Assembly: GCA_965215995.1 (NCBI GenBank)
Contig: OZ244128.1
Location: 4,278,001 to 4,342,000 of the forward strand
Direction of reading: 5' to 3'
Length of the DNA: 64,000 nt
DNA from: SZUA-309 sp965215995
GTDB taxonomy: Bacteria > Pseudomonadota > Gammaproteobacteria > Pseudomonadales > Azotimanducaceae
How positions within the stretch are numbered: position 1 is the first letter of the stretch; the number at the start of each line of letters is the position of its first letter. A model generated the notes under the pieces. It saw only the letters and a list, made by a program, of their open reading frames with translations, was not told the DNA's origin and did not search any database. Positions 36,174 through 45,671 of the stretch are shown here, one piece after another. Both the position numbers and the translations under genes were made by a program.

Positions 36174-37397
36174 TCAGGCTGGCTTCAGGCGTTCCTGATA
36201 GCGTCTGAAAGTCTCGCTTCGAGCAAACTCGGGGTGATGCCTGACGATCTGCTTGAGCAGGTCGACGCCGGTCTCGCCGTCGCGGAGAAGCTCGATGCAG
36301 ATGCGGGCGCGACGGAACAGGGCGTCCGGGATCAGCGTGCTTTCGGGGTAGGCATCGGGAAAGTCTGCAAGCAGCGCGTTGACGATACCGGCGTCTTCAC
36401 GACTGGCTGAACGAGTGAGCTGCAACAGGACCTCGTCGCTTGGTGGCCTGAATCTGGGCTCGAGGATCAGGCACTCTTTCATCAGCGCCCAGGCTTTTCG
36501 GGTTTCTTGCCGAGCCACCATGCGACTGAGGTAGCGCACGGCATGCTCGAGCAGGAGTTGCTCGTTCCGAAACTCCTGCAACCGTTGATGCATGAGGGGA
36601 TCGAGGCTGACCGGGTCTTGCGCCACTTCCTCTTCGATTAACTGGACCGCATGGCCGTAGTTGCCTGCGGTAACATGTGTGTGCACGTCGTGGAAGAGAC
36701 GATCGATCCGCTTCTGCTCCGCCGCATGCTCTTCTGCCAGCGCCTGCTCCGGACTCTTCATGGTCTTGAGGTCCAGCTCGTGGCGCCGGTGATAGAGGAT
36801 CATGCCGTAGAGCAGGTTGCCGTACAGGAAGGTCATTGGGCTGAGCAGCAGATTGAGGAAGCCGTCCGCGTACTGGAGCGAGAAATGCAGATAGCCGAGG
36901 CTCCCCGAGATCAGGCAGATGGCGAGTAGGTAGTAGGGCCCGAGCCCGCCGATCAGCTGAGCCGCCTTCGCGGGCTGCAGGTAGCCGAAGAACGCATCGT
37001 CGAGCATGACGCCGGTCCAGATCAGTGGAATGAGCAGGGCCGGTAGGATCAGCAACGGACCCACGTCCGGGCCGCTGTAGTAAAAAAGCACGAAAACAAG
37101 CAGATGGGTGATGCACAGTTGCAGCGCGTTGCCGCCGTGAAACGGGTTGATGTCGGTTTCGCCGTCGATTGGCTCATCAAACAGTCCCTGTGCGGCTTGC
37201 GTGAGCATCTTACGCGAAGAGATGGACAGGCCGCCCAGCACCGCGTACCAGACTGGTGAACCCATGGCCACAACCAGCACACCAGCCCAGAAATTCATGC
37301 TCGCCCAGGCTGTGAGAGCAGCGGCGATCAGCAGAAACGCGGCGACAGCGAAGAGCGGTGTCGGCCGAAGGGGCCAGGACAAGGTTTGCCAGTGCAT
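36174..37397 (-). CDS. membrane protein with helical repeat tail
   Basis: A 407-residue protein. Roughly residues 1-215 contain about six membrane helices, and residues 220-405 form a soluble alpha-helical region with TPR-like spacing (GNYGHAVQLIEEEVAQDP, TRKAWALMKECLILEP). No family named. It is divergent from the dehydrogenase-like gene on the other strand. Confidence 0.7.
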   Translation of the reverse strand: MHWQTLSWPLRPTPLFAVAAFLLIAAALTAWASMNFWAGVLVVAMGSPVWYAVLGGLSISSRKMLTQAAQGLFDEPIDGETDINPFHGGNALQLCITHLLVFVLFYYSGPDVGPLLILPALLIPLIWTGVMLDDAFFGYLQPAKAAQLIGGLGPYYLLAICLISGSLGYLHFSLQYADGFLNLLLSPMTFLYGNLLYGMILYHRRHELDLKTMKSPEQALAEEHAAEQKRIDRLFHDVHTHVTAGNYGHAVQLIEEEVAQDPVSLDPLMHQRLQEFRNEQLLLEHAVRYLSRMVARQETRKAWALMKECLILEPRFRPPSDEVLLQLTRSASREDAGIVNALLADFPDAYPESTLIPDALFRRARICIELLRDGETGVDLLKQIVRHHPEFARSETFRRYQERLKPA

Positions 37398-37451
37398 GGG
37401 AACAGTGTATATGAATCGGGTGGGCTAACAGCCGGAACGGGAGAGTGTCAG

Positions 37452-38591
37452 TTGGCAGATTCATCAGCATCAGGAGCGGCATGCAACATTGCGTCTCAGC
37501 ATCGTGAGCAGATTGCTGCCTGTGCCGATGAGACAGAGCGGCGGCGGGAGCTGCCGGAAAACCTGGCCGACGAGCTGAAGGCAACCGGTGTCTTCCGTCA
37601 GCTCATTCCGGCGAAGCTCCAAGGGCTCGGCATCGAGCTGCCCGACTTCGTCCGTGCGATGCAGTGTTATGCCGAGGCGGATGCCAGCACCGCCTGGTGC
37701 ATTGCCCAAGGTGCGGTGATCGCCACCACCAGTCTCTGGTTGCCCGAAGCCTCGGCGCGCACGATCTGGTCCGATCCTCAGAGCGTGGTTGCCAACGGGC
37801 CACCGCGAAAGTGCGAAGCTGAGCCCGTCACCGGCGGATATAGGATCAATGGCCACTGGGGATTCTCGAGCGGTTCTGCGCACGCCAACTGGATGCACGG
37901 CGCGCTCAGGCGAACGAGCGATGATGTCTGGATGGGCGTCTACTTCCCGAAGGCCAAGGCGGAGTTTGACGATAACTGGCAGGTAGCGGGACTCAAGGGC
38001 ACCAGCAGTCTGGAGTTCCGGGTGCGTGATCTCGAAGTTGCCGAAGACTGGATGTGTGACTTCCGCAAGCCACCGCTGGATGTCGGCGCGCTGTACCGGA
38101 TTCCGGTGGCGCTCGTGTTCGCCGTCAGCTTTGGCGCCGTGGCGCTCGGCGTGGCCCGTGCAGGCATGGATGCGGCGTTGGGTCTTGCCCAGGGCAAGGT
38201 GCCGGGGTACAGCAGCACCACGGTGAAAGACGATCCGGACATGCAGAAGCTGATCGGCGAAGCGGAAATGCGCTGGCGGTCTGCCCGAGCCTTCCTGCTG
38301 GACACGGTCGATACGTTGTGGGCAGATCTGGCGAATCAGGAAGCCATTCTCGATGCCCAGCGGGTCGATCTCAGGATGGCAGGGACCAACGCCATCAATG
38401 ATGCGGTGACAGCGCTCGACATCGCCTACAAAGTGGCGGGCTCCACAGCCATCTATCAGGCGAACCCCCTACAGCGGCGCTTCCAGGATATGCACGTGAT
38501 CAGTCAGCACATTCAGGGCCGGCCGTCTCACTACGGTGTTGTGGGTCGGTTTTTTCTCGGTCACCCGTTCAAGCCCGGACCGATGATCTGA
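37452..38591 (+). CDS. acyl-CoA dehydrogenase-fold flavin oxidoreductase
   Basis: About 379 residues of the acyl-CoA dehydrogenase fold, of the hydroxylase-like subgroup (two-component flavin monooxygenase or HsaA-like). Visible are an N-terminal helical domain, the YAEADASTAWCIAQGAV segment, the beta domain with GYRINGHWGFSSGS, and a C-terminal helical bundle ending in HVISQHIQGRPSHY. Substrate unknown. A TTG start at 37452 is used because GGAGAG lies 6 bases upstream. Confidence 0.78.
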   Translation: MADSSASGAACNIASQHREQIAACADETERRRELPENLADELKATGVFRQLIPAKLQGLGIELPDFVRAMQCYAEADASTAWCIAQGAVIATTSLWLPEASARTIWSDPQSVVANGPPRKCEAEPVTGGYRINGHWGFSSGSAHANWMHGALRRTSDDVWMGVYFPKAKAEFDDNWQVAGLKGTSSLEFRVRDLEVAEDWMCDFRKPPLDVGALYRIPVALVFAVSFGAVALGVARAGMDAALGLAQGKVPGYSSTTVKDDPDMQKLIGEAEMRWRSARAFLLDTVDTLWADLANQEAILDAQRVDLRMAGTNAINDAVTALDIAYKVAGSTAIYQANPLQRRFQDMHVISQHIQGRPSHYGVVGRFFLGHPFKPGPMI

Positions 38592-38633
38592 GTGGAGCTC
38601 AGAACCATAGAGAGGGGAGAACAAGACAGAGAA

Positions 38634-40181
38634 TTAGAAAAGCTTCTTCAGCTTTCGCGATTCGGTCTCGAACCGTTCCCAGTCACTGCGGAATCTGCGT
38701 CTGAGCTTCTGTGCCCGGTTTCGTTCACCGGTTATCAGGCGATCAAACGTGCGTTTTTCTCTACTGTTTTGCGCATGACGGTCGCGGTAGTGAGCAAGCT
38801 CATCTTCCGCCACGCAGGCATCCTGATGATCACCAAGGCGACTCTGCAGGCGGCGAAGTGACTTCGAGGCTTTAGCCAGCTCGGCACCATAAGGCCCGTC
38901 CAGAATCTCCAGGCCATAGCGAAGCTTTTTGATCCGTATGCGAAGGCGGTGATACGCCTCAGGCTCGGAGTCCTTCCGTATCTTCCGGCCATCCCGGCGC
39001 ACGGCGGCCAGCCGCTTCGGTACGTATAAGTGAGCAAACTCTGCGATCGTCGGGCTCAGCTCATGGTCGATGGCCTGTGCCTGTTCCTGGAGCGACAGGT
39101 AGCTCGACTGGAAGCGCCGGAACCGGTTGCTTTCCAGGGCCGTGGTCAGACAGCGGCGTGCTCGTTGCCGGTTTCGCTCCAGATGCTGCTCGTAGGCATC
39201 CAGGCTGCGCCGGCGGTCTTTCGGCAAGTCCCGTCGATAGCCGTGCAGGTGCTCCAAGTGCACGTCCAGATCGCGAACAGCACCGAGCACATCGCAGAGC
39301 CAGCCGGCCTCCGCGGCAAGAGAACGGGCGCTATTTCTTGGCAATACATCTCCGAAGGCTTTCAAAGCAGCACGCAATCGCCGGGTGGCAACTCGCATCT
39401 GATGCACACCTTCCGGGTGCAGACCTTCGTAAGCATATGGTTCATAGGCCGTCAGGGCGTGCATCTGCTCGGCTAAGTAGTTAGCGCCGAGTTTCGACCA
39501 GGCGTCATCCGGCGACATGAGGTCTCGCGTTCTGTCACCCACGTCAACGGTGCCGCGAACATTGAACATGCCACGGTGGAACTTGCTGGTGCGGGACTGA
39601 AGCAGGTCCGGGTGGGCGGCAAGGACACCGGTGAAGACTTCCAGAATGGCAATCGGGCCCTGCTTCAGCTCGCCTTCGAACTCCACGTAGCGAAGCGGTT
39701 CGGAGCTGTTGACCCGAACCCGATCGAATACCATCTCTATGGCAGAGCGTGGGTAGTCCGGGTGGCTGAGGTGATAGATGCTGCGCTCATTGTTCTGAGC
39801 GAACAGGGCAGTCAGGTCGCTTGATTCCGGCACGTAGCGTCGCAAAAGGCTCTGCACCGGCCCGTCTTCCAAGGTGTTCAAATCGGGGGATTCGTGCAGG
39901 GTGGTCTGCTCGATCTCGCGGCGCTCGAAGAAGCCATTGTTGCTCTGGCCGAGTTGCTTGCAGGTGAGAACGAGGGCCAGTGACTTGTGCCGGCAGCGTA
40001 GGGACCAACCAGCCCGGCGCAGGCGCTCGTCCGGGGTGTCGAAGTAGACATCGTGCACGAGGCGCGTAGTCTTTGGCTGGATCTGGAATCCCGCCCAGGA
40101 GAGATCCTGCAGCAGGCGCCGCAGGGCCTTTTGTGGCTTCCGGCCACGGGCAAGCAAAAACTTCGTCTCCAGCTCTTTCAC
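38634..40181 (-). CDS. CYTH-CHAD protein (inorganic triphosphatase-like)
   Basis: A 515-residue two-domain protein. The N-terminal CYTH domain has the ExExK motif (ELETK at residues 3-7) and the beta-tunnel pattern. The C-terminal CHAD domain is helical with conserved His/Arg (EGVHQMRVATRRLRAALKAF, YHRLRIRIKKLRYGLE), known to bind polyphosphate. Together they fit a tripolyphosphatase of the YgiF type. Convergent with the dehydrogenase-fold gene. Confidence 0.9.
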   Translation of the reverse strand: MKELETKFLLARGRKPQKALRRLLQDLSWAGFQIQPKTTRLVHDVYFDTPDERLRRAGWSLRCRHKSLALVLTCKQLGQSNNGFFERREIEQTTLHESPDLNTLEDGPVQSLLRRYVPESSDLTALFAQNNERSIYHLSHPDYPRSAIEMVFDRVRVNSSEPLRYVEFEGELKQGPIAILEVFTGVLAAHPDLLQSRTSKFHRGMFNVRGTVDVGDRTRDLMSPDDAWSKLGANYLAEQMHALTAYEPYAYEGLHPEGVHQMRVATRRLRAALKAFGDVLPRNSARSLAAEAGWLCDVLGAVRDLDVHLEHLHGYRRDLPKDRRRSLDAYEQHLERNRQRARRCLTTALESNRFRRFQSSYLSLQEQAQAIDHELSPTIAEFAHLYVPKRLAAVRRDGRKIRKDSEPEAYHRLRIRIKKLRYGLEILDGPYGAELAKASKSLRRLQSRLGDHQDACVAEDELAHYRDRHAQNSREKRTFDRLITGERNRAQKLRRRFRSDWERFETESRKLKKLF

Positions 40182-40266
40182 GCTGGCTCGATCAGTACTC
40201 GATCACGATGAATCAATGTGTCACACCCCAGACCAGCCAGTATATATAGAGGAAGGAGCGAAAAGC

Positions 40267-40920
40267 ATGCATATCCGAGCCGATCTTGCCGAAAGCGCGT
40301 TGGTGGTCCCCAATGCCTGGGATTGGGTGGATTCGCCGCAGGCGGGTGTGCGCCGGGTGATGCTGGACCGGGTGGGTGAGGAGGTGGCCGTGGCCACCAG
40401 CCTGGTTCGCTACGCCCCGGACTCCCGCTTCCCGCGCCATGATCACGCTCGTGGAGAGGAGTTCATCGTGCTGGAGGGTGAGTTCGCCGATGAGCACGGC
40501 CGCTATCCGCCAGGCACCTACGTCCGCAACCCGCCGGGCACGCAGCACGCGCCTTTCAGCGATCCCGGGTGTCTGATCTGGGTGAAGCTGCGGCAATATC
40601 ATCCAGATGATCTGGCGCAGAAGGTGATCCAGCTGGATGCAGAGATCCCGGAAGGCGGTCAGCAGGTGCGTCTGCTCCATGAGCACGCGGACGAGCGGGT
40701 GTCTGAGGTCACAGCCGCCAGGGGCGAAACGGTGCAGCTCGCTGCGGCGGAGGTTGCTCAGGAGCTGCTGGTGTTGGAAGGCAGGGGAGTCTGGGCCGGG
40801 AATGTGCTCGAACCCTGGAGCTGGCTGCGGGTGCCTGCCGGAGAAAGCGTGGTCCTCGAAACAGACGCGCCTACCCGGCTATTCTGGAAGCATCGACCGA
40901 TCATCAACTGGGACGAGTGA
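40267..40920 (+). CDS. tandem cupin protein (ChrR-like)
   Basis: A 217-residue cupin with metal-site residues in the first barrel (RHDHARGEEFIVLEGEF, RNPPGTQHAP). A second, weaker cupin-like half begins near residue 130. It resembles the cupin part of ChrR anti-sigma factors, but no zinc-binding N-terminal domain is present. AAGGAG precedes the ATG. It is followed 9 bases later by an amidase gene, so an operon is likely. Confidence 0.8.
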   Translation: MHIRADLAESALVVPNAWDWVDSPQAGVRRVMLDRVGEEVAVATSLVRYAPDSRFPRHDHARGEEFIVLEGEFADEHGRYPPGTYVRNPPGTQHAPFSDPGCLIWVKLRQYHPDDLAQKVIQLDAEIPEGGQQVRLLHEHADERVSEVTAARGETVQLAAAEVAQELLVLEGRGVWAGNVLEPWSWLRVPAGESVVLETDAPTRLFWKHRPIINWDE

Positions 40921-40929
40921 GGAGGCGCA

Positions 40930-42342
40930 ATGGCGATTTCTGAAGAAGCAGCGCTCTGGAGCACGGGCGGCCAGGCGGCGGCGATTCGGGCCGGGGAGTT
41001 CGGCAGTCGGGAACTGCTCGAGCTGCTGGTTTCTCGAATCGAGCGATTGAATGGCACGCTCAACGCGGTGGTGACTCTGGATCTGGAGACAGCACGCGAG
41101 GCGGCAGACGGTGCGGACCGGATGGCGGCGGACGGTGAGTTCGCAGGCCCTCTGCACGGTGTGCCGATCACCATCAAGGATGCTCTGGAGACGGCGGGCA
41201 TCTGCTCTACGGGCGGTGCTACCGAGCTCAAGGACAACGTGCCCGGCCACGATGCGCCGGTGGTGGCCATGCTCAAGGAAGCTGGTGCCATTGTTTTCGG
41301 CAAAACCAACCTGCCGCGCTGGTCTGGCGACATTCAGTCCTTTAACGATATTTACGGCACCACCTCCAATCCCTGGAATCCGGAACGGGTACCCGGCGGC
41401 AGCTCAGGCGGCGCCGCTACTGCGGTGGCGGCAGGTATGACGAGCTTCGAGATCGGCACGGACATCGGCGGCTCCATCCGGATCCCGTCATCCTATTGCG
41501 GTGTCTATGGGCACAAGCCGAGCTTCGGCGTCGTGCCGTCCACCGGCTATCTGGATCATGAGGCAGGCGGGACCACGGAGGCGGATGTGAACGTGCTCGG
41601 TCCCATTGCCCGCTCAGCCGAAGATCTGGAGTTGCTGCTCGGGTTGATTGTGCGCAAAGAAGGCCCGCTGGTGGCTGCGTTGGATTCGCCGCCGGAGGAT
41701 CTGAAGACACTCAAGGTTGGGGCATGGCTGGACGATGATTTCTGCCCGGTGGATCAGAGCGTCATCGATGTGATGAGCGCGGCCGTGGATAAGCTCGAAG
41801 CCGCCGGGGTGGACGTGGATCGGAACACCCGCCCAAATCTGGACCCCAACCACTCGTTCGGCGTTGGCGCCTGGCTGGTTACCGCCGCCATGGCCCAATC
41901 CATGTCGGCCGACAACCTGGAAGGGGCGGATATGGACAACGCTCTGGGTGGCGCAAGCCACCGTGAGTGGCTGGATATGCATGCGGAACGGGAGACCATC
42001 CGCAGGCTTTGGACCGAATTCTTCAGGGACTATGATGCTTTGCTGATGCCCACAACCTTCGTGCCACCATTTCCGCACCAGCAGGAAGGGCACTTCGGCA
42101 CCCGCACCCTGAAATGCAATGGAGACGACCGAGCTTATGCGGACCTGGTACGGTGGACGATCCTCACGGGTTCGGCCTATTTACCCGCCTCCGTGCCACC
42201 CCTGGGGCTCGATAAGGAAGGGTTGCCCATTGGCATGCAGGTTGTCGGCGGCTACGGCTCTGACTACACCACAATTCGCCTGGCCGGTCTGATCGGCGAG
42301 CTCTGTGGAGGTTACCAACCCCCGCCGATGGCGCTGGAGTAG
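40930..42342 (+). CDS. amidase-signature-family amidase
   Basis: A 470-residue amidase with the complete Ser-cisSer-Lys triad: Lys in ITIKDA, cis-Ser in GGSSGG and nucleophile Ser in IGGSIRIPS. Length and layout are normal. Hydrolyses an amide of unknown identity. It shares an operon with the upstream cupin gene. Confidence 0.93.
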   Translation: MAISEEAALWSTGGQAAAIRAGEFGSRELLELLVSRIERLNGTLNAVVTLDLETAREAADGADRMAADGEFAGPLHGVPITIKDALETAGICSTGGATELKDNVPGHDAPVVAMLKEAGAIVFGKTNLPRWSGDIQSFNDIYGTTSNPWNPERVPGGSSGGAATAVAAGMTSFEIGTDIGGSIRIPSSYCGVYGHKPSFGVVPSTGYLDHEAGGTTEADVNVLGPIARSAEDLELLLGLIVRKEGPLVAALDSPPEDLKTLKVGAWLDDDFCPVDQSVIDVMSAAVDKLEAAGVDVDRNTRPNLDPNHSFGVGAWLVTAAMAQSMSADNLEGADMDNALGGASHREWLDMHAERETIRRLWTEFFRDYDALLMPTTFVPPFPHQQEGHFGTRTLKCNGDDRAYADLVRWTILTGSAYLPASVPPLGLDKEGLPIGMQVVGGYGSDYTTIRLAGLIGELCGGYQPPPMALE

Positions 42343-42351
42343 GGCGGGTGC

Positions 42352-42780
42352 TCAGTCCCGCCAGATACGCTGCATCTGCAGGTAGGAGAAGGAGGCGGTC
42401 CAGGTGATCATGGCCAGTCCGATCAGGGCTTCGGTGCTGGCAATCATCCGTAGCGGCCCTTCGGGCACGACATCGCCGAAGCCAACCGTGGTGTAGACCA
42501 TGGCGGAGAAGTAGACATAGTCGAAAGCATCCCTCGGTTCCGGGAGCAGATAGCCGTGCTCGAGCAATTCCACGGCCACCCAGTAGCCACCGCCGAAGAT
42601 GTAGATCTCGATCACGTGGGCGATCAGAGCACCCAGCACGCTACCGAGAATCAGCCAGCGGTGATTGCCCGGTACCAGGGCGCGACGGTGCAGAAAATGC
42701 AGTGCTTCATAGTGGATGATCACGCAGATTCCTGCCAGGGACATGGCGATAACGGCGCCTTCAAGGATTTCTTCGCCCAT
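42352..42780 (-). CDS. two-helix potassium-channel-like protein
   Basis: A 142-residue membrane protein with a pore loop carrying TVGFGDV, the potassium-selectivity filter form, between two helices, preceded by additional N-terminal helices. No cytosolic gating domain is present. It belongs to the bacterial Ion_trans_2 group. Convergent with the amidase gene. Confidence 0.85.
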   Translation of the reverse strand: MGEEILEGAVIAMSLAGICVIIHYEALHFLHRRALVPGNHRWLILGSVLGALIAHVIEIYIFGGGYWVAVELLEHGYLLPEPRDAFDYVYFSAMVYTTVGFGDVVPEGPLRMIASTEALIGLAMITWTASFSYLQMQRIWRD

Positions 42781-42855
42781 GGCCCATGATACCCGGGGCG
42801 GGCCGATTGACAGGGGGCAAACGCTGAGTAAGATACGCCCCCTTGACTTGCCCCA

Positions 42856-42931
42856 GGGTGTTTAGCTCAGTTGGGAGAGCGACGGCCTTACAAGCCGTAG
42901 GTCGCAGGTTCGACCCCTGCAACACCCACCA
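42856..42931 (+). tRNA. tRNA-Val (TAC)
   Basis: A 76-base tRNA with acceptor GGGTGTT/AACACCC, anticodon stem ACGGC/GCCGT around CTTACAA (anticodon TAC), T arm GCAGG TTCGACC CCTGC, CCA encoded. First of a Val-Asp pair separated by 19 bases. Confidence 0.98.
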
Positions 42932-42950
42932 GTTTCCTTTCAGGAAAAAC

Positions 42951-43027
42951 GGAGCGGTAGTTCAGCTGGTTAGAATACCGGCCTGTCACGCCGGGGGTCG
43001 CGGGTTCGAGTCCCGTCCGCTCCGCCA
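42951..43027 (+). tRNA. tRNA-Asp (GTC)
   Basis: A 77-base tRNA with acceptor GGAGCGG/CCGCTCC, anticodon stem CCGGC/GCCGG around CTGTCAC (anticodon GTC), T arm GCGGG TTCGAGT CCCGT, CCA encoded. The IS481 element begins about 15 bases after its 3' end. Confidence 0.98.
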
Positions 43028-43042
43028 TTCAGTCATGGTCCT

Positions 43043-44322
43043 ACCCGGAGACATGGGTAACACTTTATACCGAAGACATAGGTAACACTTTCGGCGTAAA
43101 GGGGTTCTTCGCTGGCTCTACGCGGTTTTCGTCCTGATCGAAGAACCCAAGATCATACTCCATGAAGCTCACCAGCCAGATCTTCTCGCTGACCTCTCTG
43201 ATGCCCACGACCTGATTGGCCATGGCCCGACTGAGACTGATCTTGCGCTTATCCAGACAGATGCGGCCACAGTTGGTAACCCTGACGGTTCGATCGTGGA
43301 AGGGATACTCCGGCTCCTCCGGCGGGTGGTAGACGCGTGCTGAAGGTGTATACAGCTCACCGGGATACTTCATGCTGAGCGCCTGATGAGGCCGGTCGTG
43401 ATTGTAGATTTCAACGAACTCATCGAAGCGCTCCTGTTGCTGCAGGAAGTTGAACGAGGCTGGCTTGGTGGCTTCCTTCTTGAGCGTCAGGTGCATGCGT
43501 TCATGCCGCCCGTTTTGCTGCGGGTTGCCAGGCCGGATGCGCTCGATGTTGATCCCTAAGCGCAGCCACCAGACGGAGAGCTTTGAGAGGCCGAACAGAG
43601 CCGTTCTGGACGCGAAGGGGGTACCGTTGTCTGTGCGGATGGCTGTCGGCAGGCCGAACTCCTGGAAGGTCCGCTCGAACACGGTGATGGCATAGTTCTC
43701 CTTTGTCGAGTCCAGGGCATCGCAGGCGAGCAGATATCGGGTCTTGTAATCGGTGATGGTCAGCGGATAGCAGTAGCGTTTGTTGCCAAGCAGAAACTGA
43801 CCCTTGTAATCGGCGCACCACAGCGCATTCGGTTGATGACCATGGGAGAGCTCGGTGCCCTGGGCTCGATATCGCCTGGCTTTGCGGCGTTTGACCAGTC
43901 CATGCCGCTCGAGCACCGCATGAACCGTGCTTTTAGCAGGTGGTCGGATCTGAGGATACTCGCGGATGAGCTTCTCACGGATCTTTGGAGCACCCCAGGT
44001 GGGGCGTTCCTTCTTAATTGCGAGGATCCGCCGTTCCACCTGGAACGGCAGCTGGTTGGCGTACCGATGCGGCCTGCGACTCTGGTCATTCAGGCCATCG
44101 ATGCCTAACTCTTTGTATCGATTGAAGATCTTGTAGCCGGTCTTGCGGGAGATCCCGAATTCTCGGCACAGACTCGCCATCTTCTCCCCATCGAGGAGTC
44201 GGGCGACGAATTTCAGACGTTCTTCCATACGGTCACACTCCTTCCAGGGCATTTGAGGTCCCCCCAAATGCCTCAATGTGTAACCTATGTCTCCGGTATC
44301 AGGTGTTACCTATCTGTCGGGT
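43043..44322 (-). mobile_element. IS481-family insertion sequence
   Basis: About 1,280 bp. Each end carries the TGTTACC(T/C)AT...TCTCCGG motif twice in tandem, so the two ends form imperfect inverted repeats of about 45-50 bases. One transposase gene lies inside on the minus strand. Outer boundaries are estimated to within a few bases; no clear target duplication was seen. Confidence 0.85.
43065..44252 (-). CDS. IS481-family transposase
   Basis: About 395 residues. An HTH domain at the N-terminus (MASLCREFGISRKTGYKIFNRY) is followed by the rve core with Asp in LWCADYKGQF, Asp in IRTDNGTPF and Glu in NGRHERMHLTLK, then a C-terminal beta domain. The start at 44252 (MPWKEC) follows GGGGGGA. It appears intact. 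Confidence 0.93.
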   Translation of the reverse strand: MPWKECDRMEERLKFVARLLDGEKMASLCREFGISRKTGYKIFNRYKELGIDGLNDQSRRPHRYANQLPFQVERRILAIKKERPTWGAPKIREKLIREYPQIRPPAKSTVHAVLERHGLVKRRKARRYRAQGTELSHGHQPNALWCADYKGQFLLGNKRYCYPLTITDYKTRYLLACDALDSTKENYAITVFERTFQEFGLPTAIRTDNGTPFASRTALFGLSKLSVWWLRLGINIERIRPGNPQQNGRHERMHLTLKKEATKPASFNFLQQQERFDEFVEIYNHDRPHQALSMKYPGELYTPSARVYHPPEEPEYPFHDRTVRVTNCGRICLDKRKISLSRAMANQVVGIREVSEKIWLVSFMEYDLGFFDQDENRVEPAKNPFTPKVLPMSSV

Positions 44323-44819
44323 CGCTCACATTCTCTTTTGTGTGGGTCCCGATGGGCTCTTTAGAACTTCCCGTTCTTTCAATGGGTTAGCGCTATCGTT
44401 TCGCCGATTGCGGGGTCTCACTTCTGCGAACTTCGCCCAACTTGGCATGAGACCCGCGCGGCTTTCTCAGTTGCAGCATCGCGAGGTCCCGATTGGCCAA
44501 AATCAGCATCGGTGGAGCAGCTCATGCAGGGGTCTTCGTTCGGTACGACTGTCCGCTCGTCCACGCAGTCTCAGCAAAATCGACTCCAAATGTCTGCTTG
44601 TCATTAGAAGACGGCCGGAACCAGGAGCGTGGAGTTCTGTCGCTCTACCAACCCACGCACAAATTCGACTCCGTGACGGCTGGTTGCCTGCGAGCTGTCC
44701 TCTTCGTGGTCAATGACGAAGAGTGAGTTCAGCGGCAATCGGTTCTGGTCGGTTTTGTTGAGCAAGCAAACGACGTGGCAGATTCCTTTGTTCAACTTCA
44801 TGTTGTGTGCCGTCTCCTT
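44323..44819. other. intergenic stretch with repeat copy A and an inverted repeat
   Basis: No gene supported. It holds an inverted repeat (GGGTCTCA at 44413-44420, TGAGACCC at 44448-44455) immediately followed by the 60-base repeat that recurs at 47999-48058. Confidence 0.5.
44461..44519 (+). repeat. 60-base direct repeat, copy A
   Basis: GCTTTCTCAGTTG onward through CGCGAGGTCCCGAT and AATCAGCATCGG. It differs from copy B at about six positions plus one indel. The two copies, in the same orientation, bracket the RNase H-like and HEPN-like genes and a transposase. Confidence 0.85.
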
Positions 44820-45644
44820 CTAGACGTATCTGTACTCTGAACAATCAAGCTCCTCGATGACTTCTACGAAGGTCGGTTTCGATTGATCGGAATTCATCCT
44901 CACCAGATAGCAGTGGTTGCGGCTTAGGTTTTCTTCACAATATGCGAAGTCTACGTCCTTAAAATGAGGATCGTCCGATTCAATAATTTCGTATCGATAT
45001 TCTCCAGTCTTCGCTTCCTTGATGTGCTCCCGAGAGATAACCCGAATTCGGATCTTTTGCCCCTTGGCCGCAACGCACCCACGGATTGTCTTGCGGTCCG
45101 ACCACTTGCGAGTCGTCTCGCTAATCGAGAAGGGTTTATTTATGGGAGCTGATGCAGACTCTTTCGCAAGTTTATCAGCGGCCCGGTTGTGAAGGTTGCT
45201 CTTGTGAGCTTTGACCCATTCGAGATCCACACGGATCGGTATGTCGTTGACTTCTCTACGAACCTCTTTCCAAAGGTCGATATTCTCCACCGGCATTCCG
45301 TTCGCGCCTCGCCATGCTCGCTTCGGCCAAACATTCATCGCTTTGCTAAAGTTGTCTACGACGTAGCGGGAATCTGAAAAGACGAGTATCCGCCTGAAAC
45401 GTCTCAAATCCGGAAACATTCTCTGCGCGTCTCTCAGTGCGACTGCAACAGCCTTCAATTCGACTTCGTCGATAGTCGCAGACGACCAACCGGCAGGCGC
45501 ATAGTCATCGAATTCCTCGTCTCCATCGTCATTGACCCAGACGAATCGTATGCCGACTCCCGCCGCTCGCTTCTTCAGCGGAAACGATGAACCATCCGTG
45601 AAGATATTCAACGCTTCTTCATCAATTATTCCTTGTCCAGCCAT
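44820..45644 (-). CDS. RNase H-like protein with extra C-terminal domain
   Basis: A 274-residue protein. Residues about 10-170 form an RNase HI fold with acidic residues in IFTDGSS, DEVELKAV, VFSDSRYV and NRAADKLAKES, that is D-E-D-D in order, plus WVKAHK in the usual place. Residues about 170-274 are an added domain of unknown type (KGQKIRIRVISREHIKEA, EYRYEIIESDDPHF). Probably cleaves RNA in RNA-DNA hybrids; the extra domain may give a special target. It lies 118 bases downstream of the HEPN-like gene on the same strand. Confidence 0.8.
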   Translation of the reverse strand: MAGQGIIDEEALNIFTDGSSFPLKKRAAGVGIRFVWVNDDGDEEFDDYAPAGWSSATIDEVELKAVAVALRDAQRMFPDLRRFRRILVFSDSRYVVDNFSKAMNVWPKRAWRGANGMPVENIDLWKEVRREVNDIPIRVDLEWVKAHKSNLHNRAADKLAKESASAPINKPFSISETTRKWSDRKTIRGCVAAKGQKIRIRVISREHIKEAKTGEYRYEIIESDDPHFKDVDFAYCEENLSRNHCYLVRMNSDQSKPTFVEVIEELDCSEYRYV

Positions 45645-45671
45645 GATCGTGCACTAGGTTCGTAATGGTAG

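Noticed and set aside
35289..36410. Long plus-strand open frame across the alpha/beta hydrolase and the membrane protein end
   Set aside because: Spans the ends of two well-supported minus-strand genes and shows no recognisable domain.
42352..43090. Prophage integrated at tRNA-Asp
   Set aside because: Only an IS481 element follows the tRNA; there are no phage structural, lysis or integrase genes.
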